Shown here one piece after another: positions 1 through 9,485 of a stretch of DNA of 20,082 nt. Under the pieces are notes generated by a model. The model was not told the origin of the DNA. It did no database searches and was given only the letters and a program-made list of their open reading frames with translations. The stretch lies in assembly GCA_016291475.1 (NCBI GenBank), contig JAEEXJ010000061.1, positions 1 through 20,082 on the forward strand, written 5' to 3'. The DNA comes from Lachnospiraceae bacterium (lineage in GTDB: Bacteria; Bacillota_A; Clostridia; Lachnospirales; Lachnospiraceae). Both the position numbers and the translations under genes were made by a program. Each line of letters opens with the position of its first letter. Within the stretch, counting starts at the first letter, position 1.

Positions 1-82
1 GTCCACCGGCTGAAGACATTCTTGCTCTGAAACCGTGAACCTTGGCATGAGACTTTTTCTTAGGCTGAAATGTCATCTTCAT
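1..82 (-). CDS. rpmH: 50S ribosomal protein L34 (5' part only)
   Basis: L34 is a small basic protein of the large ribosomal subunit. Read on the minus strand from position 82, the 27 visible codons begin MKMTFQPKKK and continue with KVHGFRARMS, the hallmark of L34 (usual start MKRTFQPKxR, whole protein about 44 residues), so roughly 17 C-terminal residues lie outside the window. The first ATG (82-80) is chosen over the in-frame ATG at 76-74 because GGAGGT (96-91 on the minus strand) sits 8 nt upstream. The divergent rpmH/dnaA arrangement around the origin is the classic bacterial layout. Promoter and leader are listed separately. Identity is very secure. Confidence 0.96.
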   Translation of the reverse strand, partial: MKMTFQPKKKSHAKVHGFRARMSSAGG

Positions 83-120
83 AAGGAAACACCTCCTTTT
101 AATCAATCTCTTCGCTTAGT

Positions 121-138
121 GATATTCATATGAATATC
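121..138. repeat. 18-nt perfect palindrome in the rpmH leader
   Basis: GATATTCATATGAATATC is a perfect 9+9 palindrome lying inside the predicted rpmH 5' leader. As RNA it can fold only with an unpaired centre; as DNA it could be a dimeric-protein operator. Function is unknown. Confidence 0.6.
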
Positions 139-143
139 AACAG

Positions 144-162
144 GATCTCACTACCTGAGATC
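144..162 (-). promoter_or_regulatory. Hairpin in the rpmH leader
   Basis: GATCTCA (144-150) and TGAGATC (156-162) form a perfect 7-bp stem around a 5-nt loop within the predicted rpmH leader, close to the predicted transcription start near 178. Together with the palindrome at 121-138 it makes a structured 5' UTR. No U-tract follows in either direction, so it is not a simple terminator. A role in rpmH mRNA stability or autoregulation is inference. Confidence 0.45.
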
Positions 163-184
163 AGTCAGAAACGACACAAAACAG

Positions 185-213
185 ATTTTAATTAATTAAA
201 GAAAGAGTGTCAA
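185..213 (-). promoter_or_regulatory. Promoter of rpmH
   Basis: On the minus strand there is a perfect -35 TTGACA (213-208), a 17-nt spacer and a -10 TAAAAT (190-185), one base from consensus. Transcription would begin near 178, giving a leader of about 95 nt before the rpmH start at 82. This is the best sigma-A-type promoter I found in the window. It reads away from dnaA. Confidence 0.8.
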
Positions 214-529
214 GCAAAAATAGCGGTTTTTATTTAATTTTAGGGAAAAATCAGGATTTTAAAAAATCAAAAAAATGTTAATAAATTTTCTTTTCCACAG
301 AGTTATCCACTTTAAATATCACCTAAAATCTTATCCCCATTTAGTGTAAAAGTTGTGGATATGTGTTCCAAATTATAAACTTTTTTATGTCAAACAGCTA
401 AAAAATCCAGTAAAATTCTATATTTTATGAATTTATAAATTAGTGACCTGTTTTCCACATAATTTACATTATAATCTTCAAAAAAACTGTTTTACCTATT
501 TTCAGTACTTAATCCACAATTGTGGAAAA
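214..529. other. oriC: Upstream part of chromosomal origin oriC: AT-rich segment plus DnaA-box cluster
   Basis: The 575-nt gap between rpmH and dnaA holds no gene. Against TTATNCACA I see these boxes, each with one mismatch to TTATCCACA: 291-299 (TTTTCCACA, +), 303-311 (TTATCCACT, +), 331-339 (TTATCCCCA, +), 354-362 (ATATCCACA on the minus strand), 451-459 (TTTTCCACA, +), 510-518 (TAATCCACA, +) and 521-529 (TTTTCCACA on the minus strand). The last two face each other as the palindrome TCCACAATTGTGGA (513-526). About 214-290 is strongly A+T-rich and abuts the first box. Box density, strand mix and position next to dnaA support an origin; the same cluster may also let DnaA repress its own promoter at 561-589. 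Confidence 0.85.
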
Positions 530-560
530 CCCGCAAACGCACAATTGAGAATAACCCGAT

Positions 561-589
561 TTGAATTAAAAATCCATCCATTATAAAAT
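561..589 (+). promoter_or_regulatory. Probable dnaA promoter
   Basis: TTGAAT (561-566) and TAAAAT (584-589) are separated by 17 nt. The start of transcription would be near 596, leaving a leader of about 60 nt before the dnaA ATG. The facing DnaA boxes at 510-529 end about 30 nt upstream of the -35, which fits autoregulation by DnaA, a known feature of the family. Confidence 0.55.
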
Positions 590-657
590 GGTACGGCAGT
601 CGCCTTTTGGGACCTATTAAGCTGCATATTTTATCAGGAGAAATACGTAAATAACCT

Positions 658-2016
658 ATGAATGCTGAGAAGTTTACCAACGAAGAATACTGGGAAGAGA
701 TCAAGAGAAAGATACAAAGGGAAGCTGCAGTTTCCGATATTACATATCATCTCTGGTTTGAAAACCTGGAATTCTGTGAAGTATCAGGAAATACAGTATA
801 TATCAGATCCGAAAAAGAAGACGAAAGAGCGCTTGGCTACTTAAATAATAAGTTCAAGCTCTATTTTGAGACAGTCATAGGCGAAGAACTTGGCCAGATC
901 ATATCGGTTAAGTTTATTCTTAATAACAGTAATACCGTTATAGAACCCGAAGAAACCAAGGTTGATAACGATACTCTCAATCCTGACTACACTTTTGAGT
1001 CTTTTGTCGTTGGAAATAACAATAAAATGGCTCATCAGGTATCTGTTGCGGTTGCCGAAGATCCCGGTAAAACATGGAATCCCCTGTATATATACGGAGG
1101 TCCCGGACTCGGTAAGACCCATCTTATGCAATCAATAGGTCATTTTATATTAAAGAAGGATCCTTCTAAAAAAGTCATATATGTTACCAGTGAACAATTC
1201 ACAAATGACGTTATTGAGTCACTCAGAAGCGGTAACAGTGCCGATTCAATGAGTAAACTCCGTGATAAGTACCGTACCGTTGATGTCCTTATGATCGACG
1301 ATATACAGTTTATTATAGGAAAAGAAGCTACCCAGGAAGAGTTTTTCCACACATTTAATACCCTTCATGATGCCGGAAAGCAGATAATTCTTTCATCTGA
1401 TAAGAATTTTAAGGAATTTAAGTCCCTTGATGACAGATATATATCAAGATTTGCATGGGGAATGACCGTAGACATCACTCCTCCCGACTATGAAACAAGA
1501 TCTGCCATCCTTAAAAATGATGCCGAAAAGTACAATATTAAGATCAGTGAAGAGATAATCGACTATATCGCTTCAAATATCAAATCAAATATAAGAGAGC
1601 TGGAAGGTGCACTTAATAAGATAATAGCCTTTTCAAAGCTCAATAATAACAGTGAACCTGATATGGATTTTGCAAAGGAAGCCCTTAAAGACTTCATTTA
1701 TCCCGCAGAATCAAACATGATCACCTTTGACCGTATAGTTGATGTTGTATGTCAGGAGTGTAATGCAAGCAAGGACGCAATAATGTCCAATAAAAGAAAT
1801 GCCGATATCGTCTATCCTAGACATATAATCATGTATCTGGCTTACGATATGCTTGGAATAACATACCAGCAGATAGCCCACAATCTTCACAGAAGCGATC
1901 ATACTACCGTAATAAGCGGATGTAAGAAGATAGAAGCCGATATTAATTCAAATAAAAGTGGAAAAAATACCCGGGAGAAAGTGGATAGAATAAAAAAGAT
2001 ACTTTCAGGGTCATAA
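658..2016 (+). CDS. dnaA: Chromosomal replication initiator DnaA
   Basis: DnaA is the AAA+ ATPase that binds origin boxes and opens the DNA. The 452 residues carry all four domains: domain I (about 1-85), a short linker, AAA+ with Walker A GGPGLGKTH (147-155), Walker B LMIDDIQF (211-218), sensor-1 region LSSDKN (245-250), the arginine-finger region DRYISRFAWG (259-268, usually RLRSRFEWG) and sensor 2 NIRELEGAL (311-319), then the DNA-binding helix-turn-helix ending HRSDHTTVIS (411-420). The usual GRDHTTV has Ser413 in place of Arg just before DHTTV. ATG 658 is the first possible start because TAA occurs in frame at 652-654, yet the only Shine-Dalgarno-like AGGAG (636-640) is 17 nt away, longer than usual. 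Length and domain order are normal. Identity certain. Confidence 0.98.
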   Translation: MNAEKFTNEEYWEEIKRKIQREAAVSDITYHLWFENLEFCEVSGNTVYIRSEKEDERALGYLNNKFKLYFETVIGEELGQIISVKFILNNSNTVIEPEETKVDNDTLNPDYTFESFVVGNNNKMAHQVSVAVAEDPGKTWNPLYIYGGPGLGKTHLMQSIGHFILKKDPSKKVIYVTSEQFTNDVIESLRSGNSADSMSKLRDKYRTVDVLMIDDIQFIIGKEATQEEFFHTFNTLHDAGKQIILSSDKNFKEFKSLDDRYISRFAWGMTVDITPPDYETRSAILKNDAEKYNIKISEEIIDYIASNIKSNIRELEGALNKIIAFSKLNNNSEPDMDFAKEALKDFIYPAESNMITFDRIVDVVCQECNASKDAIMSNKRNADIVYPRHIIMYLAYDMLGITYQQIAHNLHRSDHTTVISGCKKIEADINSNKSGKNTREKVDRIKKILSGS

Positions 2017-2021
2017 ATCAC

Positions 2022-2051
2022 TGATTTACATAACTTTATAAATGTGAATCA
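2022..2051. repeat. Inverted repeat just after dnaA, containing a DnaA-like box
   Basis: TGATTTACAT (2022-2031) and ATGTGAATCA (2042-2051) can pair over 10 bp with one U-G wobble and a 10-nt loop, starting 5 nt after the dnaA stop. No T-run follows, so a Rho-independent terminator is unlikely. The right arm is also a DnaA-like box on the minus strand (TGATTCACA, one mismatch to TTATNCACA, 2043-2051), so it may belong to the origin. Confidence 0.45.
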
Positions 2052-2099
2052 AGGTTTGTAACTTATTTAATAACCGGCACTATTTCACATACTTATTCA

Positions 2100-2128
2100 T
2101 TCCATTTTAGCCTTGAAAATAGTATAAT
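2100..2128 (+). promoter_or_regulatory. Possible dnaN promoter (weak -35)
   Basis: A perfect -10 hexamer TATAAT (2123-2128) lies 108 nt before dnaN, but the sequence 17 nt upstream (TTCCAT, 2100-2105) is a poor -35. A second -10-like TATACT is at 2170-2175. dnaN may have its own promoter here or be reached by read-through from dnaA. Confidence 0.3.
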
Positions 2129-2136
2129 AAATAAGG

Positions 2137-2203
2137 TTATGCACATAGTTCACACCCCCTATTACTTATTATACTGATAAAGATTTATATATAACATAAA
2201 AAG
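2137..2203. other. oriC: Origin unwinding region (DnaA boxes, C-run, DnaA-trio-like triplets, AT-rich)
   Basis: In order on the plus strand: TTATGCACA (2137-2145), a full match to TTATNCACA; a directly abutting weaker box TAGTTCACA (2146-2154, two mismatches); a run CCCCC (2155-2159); triplets CTA-TTA-CTT (2159-2167), whose complement reads 3'-GAT-AAT-GAA-5'; and an almost pure A+T tract to about 2203. This order matches the basal unwinding system described for Bacillus subtilis, where two DnaA boxes, a GC-rich spacer and DnaA-trios (3'-[G/A]AT-5') lie between dnaA and dnaN. The match to that architecture is what I see; the function is inferred. Confidence 0.6.
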
Positions 2204-2235
2204 AGACCCTCATTCACCAAAAGGAGTTTTTCACA

Positions 2236-3360
2236 ATGAAGATATCCTCTTCCAAATCATCATTACTTGCGGGTATTCAGACAGTGCTCAGAGCTCTTCC
2301 CGCAAAAAGCACAATGTCCATTATGGAGTGCATTCTTTTTAATACCACCGGAGGAAAGATTACTCTTACTGTTAATAATCTTGATCTTGGAATAGAAACT
2401 GTTATAGACGGAAATATAGAAGAAGCAGGTGTGGTTGCACTGGATGCAAAGCATATTTTTGAGATCATCAGAAAAATGCCTGATTCAGCATCAGATATTG
2501 AGATCATTACCGATTCAAATTATCAGACTGTTATAAGATGTGAGCAGGTTGTCCACAACATGCCCGGAAGAAGTGATGATGAATTCACATATCTTCCGGA
2601 TCTTGATAAGAATGACAATATAGTCATGAGTCAGCTTTCTCTCAGAGAGCTTATAAGAAAGACTATTTTCTCGATTGCAGAGATAAGTGAGGATACTCCC
2701 GGTCAGCAGACTATGAGGGGTGAACTCATGGAGATAAAAGAAAACAAAGTAAGAATGTGCAGTCTTGACGGACATCGTATTTCAATGTGCACGATGGAAC
2801 TCAGGGAAAACTATTCTGACAAAAAGGTTATTATTCCCGGAAAGAGCTTAAAGGAACTTTCAAGGATCATTAACGGCGGTGCCGAAGATGATATCGAGAT
2901 CATTTTTAATCCCAATCATATAAGCTTTGAATTCGGATCTACAAAGGTTGTATCCAGAATAATCGAAGGCAATTTCTTTGATGTAAATAAGATGCTCGTA
3001 GGAGATTATGAGACAAAGGTTAAGATCAATAAAAAGAGATTAACGGAATGTCTTGACAGATCCACCATTTACGTAAAAGAAGGCGACAAGAAGCCTATTG
3101 TTCTTGATATTAAAGATGACAGTATCTCTATCAAGATAAATTCGGCAACCGGTAACATGAATGAAAATGTTCCCGCTTCAAAGTCCGGAAAAGATATGAT
3201 AATAGGATTTAATCCCAGATTTGTTATAGATGCACTCAATGTAATAGACGACGAAGAGATAGAGCTTGATTTTGTCAATTCAAAAGCACCCTGCTTTATC
3301 AAGAAAGATGACATGTCCTATGTCTATGTAGTGCTTCCCGTAACCATAAGTGCGGTATAA
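2236..3360 (+). CDS. dnaN: DNA polymerase III beta sliding clamp
   Basis: The beta clamp forms a ring dimer that tethers the replicative polymerase to DNA and recruits other repair and replication factors. The 374-residue length is typical and allows the three repeated clamp folds. Recognisable family features are the N-terminal MKISSSKSSLLAGIQTVLRALPAK, the ALDAKHIFEIIRKMP segment, the DGHRISM motif (about 176-182) of the second domain, and the C-terminal DMSYVYVVLPV, which resembles the hydrophobic cleft-forming end of other clamps. AAGGAG (2221-2226) lies 9 nt before the ATG, a strong ribosome binding site. It follows the 219-nt origin gap after dnaA and is 3 nt from the next gene, so it probably heads the dnaN-yaaA-recF-gyrBA transcript. 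Confidence 0.97.
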   Translation: MKISSSKSSLLAGIQTVLRALPAKSTMSIMECILFNTTGGKITLTVNNLDLGIETVIDGNIEEAGVVALDAKHIFEIIRKMPDSASDIEIITDSNYQTVIRCEQVVHNMPGRSDDEFTYLPDLDKNDNIVMSQLSLRELIRKTIFSIAEISEDTPGQQTMRGELMEIKENKVRMCSLDGHRISMCTMELRENYSDKKVIIPGKSLKELSRIINGGAEDDIEIIFNPNHISFEFGSTKVVSRIIEGNFFDVNKMLVGDYETKVKINKKRLTECLDRSTIYVKEGDKKPIVLDIKDDSISIKINSATGNMNENVPASKSGKDMIIGFNPRFVIDALNVIDDEEIELDFVNSKAPCFIKKDDMSYVYVVLPVTISAV

Positions 3361-3363
3361 GAG

Positions 3364-3582
3364 ATGAGAGAATTTTATCTTAAAGATGATTTTATAAAAT
3401 TGGGTCAGCTTCTGAAAGCAGCCGGATTATGTGCTTCCGGAGTTGATGCTAAATATGACATCGTTAACGGTGAAGTTAAATTAAACGGCAATACTGAAAT
3501 CCAAAGAGGTAAGAAGATTGTTGCCGGAGATGTTATAGAGTACAAGGGAAACAGTCTGATCGTAAAGAAAAAGGAAAACTGA
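3364..3582 (+). CDS. yaaA: S4-domain RNA-binding protein of the YaaA/RlbA type
   Basis: A 72-residue protein made up almost entirely of one S4 RNA-binding fold: IKLGQLLKAAGLCASGVDAK, then the turn VNGEVKLNGNTEIQRGKKI and VAGDVIEYKG, matching the usual VxVNGexExRRGKKLxxGD pattern of S4 domains. Small S4 proteins of this kind sit between dnaN and recF in most Firmicutes; a role in ribosome or 50S biogenesis has been proposed for relatives, but the precise task here is inferred only from family and position. It begins 3 nt after the dnaN stop with no good Shine-Dalgarno, suggesting translational coupling, and its stop (3580-3582) is directly followed by the recF start region. Confidence 0.9.
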   Translation: MREFYLKDDFIKLGQLLKAAGLCASGVDAKYDIVNGEVKLNGNTEIQRGKKIVAGDVIEYKGNSLIVKKKEN

Positions 3583-3583
3583 T

Positions 3584-4669
3584 GTGATCATAAAATCATT
3601 GGAACTTACGGATTACCGTAACTATGACAGACTGAACATAGAATTTGATAAAGGTACCAATATTTTCTACGGGGATAATGCCCAGGGTAAGACAAACATC
3701 CTCGAAGCTTTATATATAGCGGCTACGACCAAGTCACATAAGGGAAGCCGCGACAGTGAGATAGTAAAATTCGGTAAAGAAGAATCTCACATAAGGACCG
3801 TGGTTGAGAATGATGGAATACCCACGAGAGTGGATATGCATCTTAGAAGTTCCAAGTCAAAAGGAATTGCGATTGACGGAAACAGGATAAAAAAAGCTGC
3901 AGATCTTATGGGTATCTGCAAAGTAGTCTTTTTTTCTCCGGAAGATCTCAATATTGTAAAAAACGGTCCTACATACAGACGTAGATTTATAGATATGGAG
4001 CTGTGTCAGTTAGATCAGTTTTATCTCTATAATCTCAACAATTACAATAAAGTTTTAAACAGAAGAAATCAGGTTCTGAAAGATATTTACTTTGACAGAT
4101 CCTTAGAAGAATCTTTAAACATCTGGGATGATCAGCTTATATCTTACGGAACAAAGATCGTAGAAAGAAGAGATAAATTTGCGTCCGAGCTCGAAGAAGA
4201 GATAAAGGAAGTTCATTATAAACTATCCGGAGGACGTGAAAATATAAGTATTATCTATGAACCCAGCACCACTGTTGATGACTTTGAAAAAAATCTGAAG
4301 GCATCAAGAGCCAGAGACCTGAAATCAAAGATGACTTCGATTGGTCCCCACAGAGATGATTTTGCATTTATGGCCGGTGATATAGACATCAGAAAATTCG
4401 GATCTCAGGGACAGCAAAGAACTGCAGCATTGTCTCTCAAATTATCAGAGATAGATATGATGAAAAAAATTTCTGGTGAAAGTCCGGTACTTATGCTTGA
4501 TGATGTTTTATCGGAGCTTGACAGAAAGAGACAGGGATTTTTGCTGGACAGTATAGGTGATATTCAAACTTTCATAACCTGTACCGGAATAGACGACTTT
4601 GTTAATGACAGATTTGTCATGAACAGAGTGTTTTATGTTGAAAACGGAAATGTAAGACAGATGTCTTAA
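3584..4669 (+). CDS. recF: DNA replication and repair protein RecF
   Basis: RecF is an SMC-like ABC ATPase that with RecO and RecR loads RecA at gapped DNA and stalled forks. The 361 residues include N-terminal IKSLELTDYRNY, Walker A GDNAQGKTN (30-38), the FFSPEDLNIVKNGP block with YRRRFID, the ABC signature region FGSQGQQRTAALSLKLSE (about 272-289) and Walker B LMLDDVLSELD (about 303-313). Length is typical. The start codon appears to be GTG at 3584, placed 8 nt after AAGGA (3571-3575); an ATG at 3582 is out of frame and overlaps the yaaA stop. Only one base separates the yaaA stop from the GTG, a coupled arrangement. Position between yaaA and gyrB is canonical. Confidence 0.97.
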   Translation: MIIKSLELTDYRNYDRLNIEFDKGTNIFYGDNAQGKTNILEALYIAATTKSHKGSRDSEIVKFGKEESHIRTVVENDGIPTRVDMHLRSSKSKGIAIDGNRIKKAADLMGICKVVFFSPEDLNIVKNGPTYRRRFIDMELCQLDQFYLYNLNNYNKVLNRRNQVLKDIYFDRSLEESLNIWDDQLISYGTKIVERRDKFASELEEEIKEVHYKLSGGRENISIIYEPSTTVDDFEKNLKASRARDLKSKMTSIGPHRDDFAFMAGDIDIRKFGSQGQQRTAALSLKLSEIDMMKKISGESPVLMLDDVLSELDRKRQGFLLDSIGDIQTFITCTGIDDFVNDRFVMNRVFYVENGNVRQMS

Positions 4670-6856
<2,187 letters not shown>

Positions 6857-6869
6857 TAATAGTTAAAGA

Positions 6870-6883
6870 CTTTCGTTCGAAAG
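6870..6883 (+). promoter_or_regulatory. Small hairpin overlapping the gyrA ribosome binding site
   Basis: CTTTCG (6870-6875) and CGAAAG (6878-6883) are perfectly complementary around TT; allowing a four-base loop leaves a 5-bp stem. The 3' arm covers the first bases of the gyrA Shine-Dalgarno AAGAGG (6881-6886). It may tune gyrA translation relative to gyrB, but it is short and could be chance. Confidence 0.3.
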
Positions 6884-6890
6884 AGGAATT

Positions 6891-9479
6891 ATGGAAGATA
6901 CTATTTTTGACAAAATACAGGAAGTAGATCTCAAAGAAAAAATGGAGACCTTCTACATCGATTATGCTATGAGTGTAATCGCGGCAAGAGCTCTTCCCGA
7001 TGTAAGGGACGGACTGAAGCCTGTTCAGAGAAGAGTTCTCTATTCCATGGTAGAGCTCAATAACGGACCTGATAAGCCTCACAGAAAGAGTGCACGTATC
7101 GTCGGTGATACGATGGGTAAATACCATCCTCACGGTGACAGCTCCATTTACGGATCACTTGTATTTATGGCTCAGCCATGGTCCATGAGATATCCTCTTG
7201 TAGACGGTCACGGAAACTTCGGTTCCATGGACGGTGACGGTGCTGCGGCAATGAGATATACCGAGGCAAGACTTTCCAAGATCAGTATGGAACTTCTTGC
7301 CGATATCAATAAGAATACCGTAGACTTTATCCCTAACTTCGACGGAACGGAGTCTGAACCTGTAGTACTTCCCAGCCGTTATCCCAATCTTCTGGTAAAC
7401 GGAGCAACCGGAATAGCGGTAGGTATGGCTACCAACATTCCACCTCACAATTTAAGAGAAGCGGTTAACGGTGTCATCAAGATCATCGATGATCGTATCG
7501 AAGGAAAAGAAACCACTATCGAGGACGTAATGGAAATCATCCAGGGTCCCGATTTTCCTACCGGCGGACTTATCCTCGGACACCGCGGCGTGGAAGAAGC
7601 TTACAGAACCGGAAGAGGTAAGATCAGAGTAAGAGCGGTAACCGAGATTGAGCAGCTACCCAACGGAAAGAGCCAGATCATTGTTACCGAACTTCCATAT
7701 ATGGTAAACAAGGCAAATCTTCAGATCAAGATTGCCGAACTTGTTAAGCTCAAGAAGATAGACGGCATTACCGATATCAGAGATGAGAGTAACAGAGAAG
7801 GTGTCAGAGTTGTAATCGAGCTTCGTAAAGATGCAAATGCAAATGTCATCCTGAACCAGCTCTACAAGCACACACAGCTTCAGGATACTTTCGGTGTCAT
7901 CATGCTGGCGCTTGTAAACAACGAACCCAAGGTATTAACTCTTCTCGAAGTACTTCAGCAGTATCTGAAGCATCAGGAAGAAGTAGTTACCAGACGTACC
8001 AAATTCGATCTGGGCAAAGCGGAGGAAAGAGATCATATTCTCCAGGGACTCCTTAAAGCTCTTGATTTCATCGATGAAGTCATCAGCATAATAAGAGGAT
8101 CCGCTACTCCCGCCGAAGCAAAAGAAAAACTCATAGCAAGATTCGGACTTGATGATGTTCAGGCTCAGGCTATCGTAGACATGAGACTGAGAGCACTCAC
8201 CGGACTTGAGAGAGACAGACTTCTTGCAGAGCACAATGATCTTCTTGCCAAGATTGAAGAACTCAGAGCGATACTTGCTGATGAAAAACTCCTTCTCGGA
8301 GTTATAAAAAAAGAAATCTCCGAAACCGCGGATAAATACGGTGATGAGAGACATACTCATTTCAGCAATGACATTTTCGATATTCCCGATGAAGATATGA
8401 TTCCTCACGAGAATACCGTTATTGCAATGACCAGACTCGGTTATATCAAGAGAATGAGCGTTGATAATTTCAAAGCTCAGAACAGAGGCGGTAAGGGAAT
8501 CAAGGGTATGGCCACAATTGAGGATGATTACGTTGAAGATCTCCTCATGACTACTACCCATCATTCACTGAACTTCTTCACCACGGCGGGAAGAGTTTAC
8601 AGAATGAAGGCTTATGATATTCCCGAGTGCTCACGTACTTCAAGAGGTGTTGCAATTGTTAATCTGCTTCAGCTTGAACCCGGTGAGAAAGTAAGTGCGA
8701 TCATTCCCATCTGGGGATTTGAAGAAGGAAAGAATCTCTTCATTGCAACCAAAAACGGAACCGTTAAGAAGATGAAGATGGACGAGCTCATGAATGTCAG
8801 AAAGAGCGGACTCAGAGCCATTACACTTGTAGACGGTAATGAACTGATAGATGTTAAGATCACTGATGCGGATTCCGAAATCCTTCTTGCTACCAAGCAG
8901 GGTATGTGCATCAGATTCAGAGAAGAAGAAGTGCGTACCACCGGAAGAGGAAGTATCGGTGTTATCGGAATGAATCTTGCGGGCGGTGATGAAGTGGTTG
9001 CAATGCAGCTTGCTTCTCAGGGTAAGTACATGACCTTCATTTCCGAGAAGGGAATGGGTAAGCGTACCGACATAGATGAATTCAACGGACAGCACAGAGC
9101 AGGTAAAGGTGTTAAGTGTTACAAGATAACCGATAAGACAGGTGATTTGCTTGCTGCAAAAGCCGTTAACGGTGATGAAGAACTTATCATGATCACCGAT
9201 GGCGGTCAGATGATCAGAATACGTATAGACGATATAAGCGTTCTTTCCAGAATCACTTCCGGAGTTAAACTCATGAATCTTTCCGGTGGTGAGAAGATAG
9301 CCAACGTTGCTAAGGTCCGCGACAGACTTTCCAACGGAGAAAAAGAATTCGCCTCACTCGAAGAGGGTGAAGAGGCTATGGATAAAGAAAGCGAGAATAT
9401 GGCCGGTTCCTTTGAAGAGGATGATGACGATGACGAGGTGATCATTCCCGTTCAGGACGACAGTGAAGAGGACGGTTGA
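6891..9479 (+). CDS. gyrA: DNA gyrase subunit A
   Basis: GyrA cuts and rejoins DNA in the gyrase A2B2 complex. The 862 residues show the winged-helix catalytic core with [15 protein letters not shown] (34-48), the quinolone-region helix [17 protein letters not shown] (79-95), and [11 protein letters not shown] with active-site Tyr123, followed by the coiled-coil tower and a C-terminal beta-pinwheel. The GyrA box, needed for DNA wrapping, is QNRGGKG at 530-536. The last 50 or so residues are very acidic, with a run EEDDDDDE, typical of a GyrA tail. At the position of E. coli Asp87 there is Gly88, while the key Ser (Ser84) is kept; Phe92 is at the E. coli Arg91 position. AAGAGG (6881-6886) provides the ribosome binding site and overlaps a small hairpin. 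Confidence 0.98.
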   Translation: MEDTIFDKIQEVDLKEKMETFYIDYAMSVIAARALPDVRDGLKPVQRRVLYSMVELNNGPDKPHRKSARIVGDTMGKYHPHGDSSIYGSLVFMAQPWSMRYPLVDGHGNFGSMDGDGAAAMRYTEARLSKISMELLADINKNTVDFIPNFDGTESEPVVLPSRYPNLLVNGATGIAVGMATNIPPHNLREAVNGVIKIIDDRIEGKETTIEDVMEIIQGPDFPTGGLILGHRGVEEAYRTGRGKIRVRAVTEIEQLPNGKSQIIVTELPYMVNKANLQIKIAELVKLKKIDGITDIRDESNREGVRVVIELRKDANANVILNQLYKHTQLQDTFGVIMLALVNNEPKVLTLLEVLQQYLKHQEEVVTRRTKFDLGKAEERDHILQGLLKALDFIDEVISIIRGSATPAEAKEKLIARFGLDDVQAQAIVDMRLRALTGLERDRLLAEHNDLLAKIEELRAILADEKLLLGVIKKEISETADKYGDERHTHFSNDIFDIPDEDMIPHENTVIAMTRLGYIKRMSVDNFKAQNRGGKGIKGMATIEDDYVEDLLMTTTHHSLNFFTTAGRVYRMKAYDIPECSRTSRGVAIVNLLQLEPGEKVSAIIPIWGFEEGKNLFIATKNGTVKKMKMDELMNVRKSGLRAITLVDGNELIDVKITDADSEILLATKQGMCIRFREEEVRTTGRGSIGVIGMNLAGGDEVVAMQLASQGKYMTFISEKGMGKRTDIDEFNGQHRAGKGVKCYKITDKTGDLLAAKAVNGDEELIMITDGGQMIRIRIDDISVLSRITSGVKLMNLSGGEKIANVAKVRDRLSNGEKEFASLEEGEEAMDKESENMAGSFEEDDDDDEVIIPVQDDSEEDG

Positions 9480-9485
9480 TAAAAA

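Noticed and set aside
2113..2128. TTGAAA plus TATAAT as a promoter pair for dnaN
   Set aside because: Only 4 nt separate the two hexamers, so they cannot act together as -35 and -10.
7935..8564. 209-residue open frame on the minus strand inside gyrA
   Set aside because: It is an antisense shadow of certain gyrA coding sequence; it resembles no family and has no ribosome binding site that I can see.
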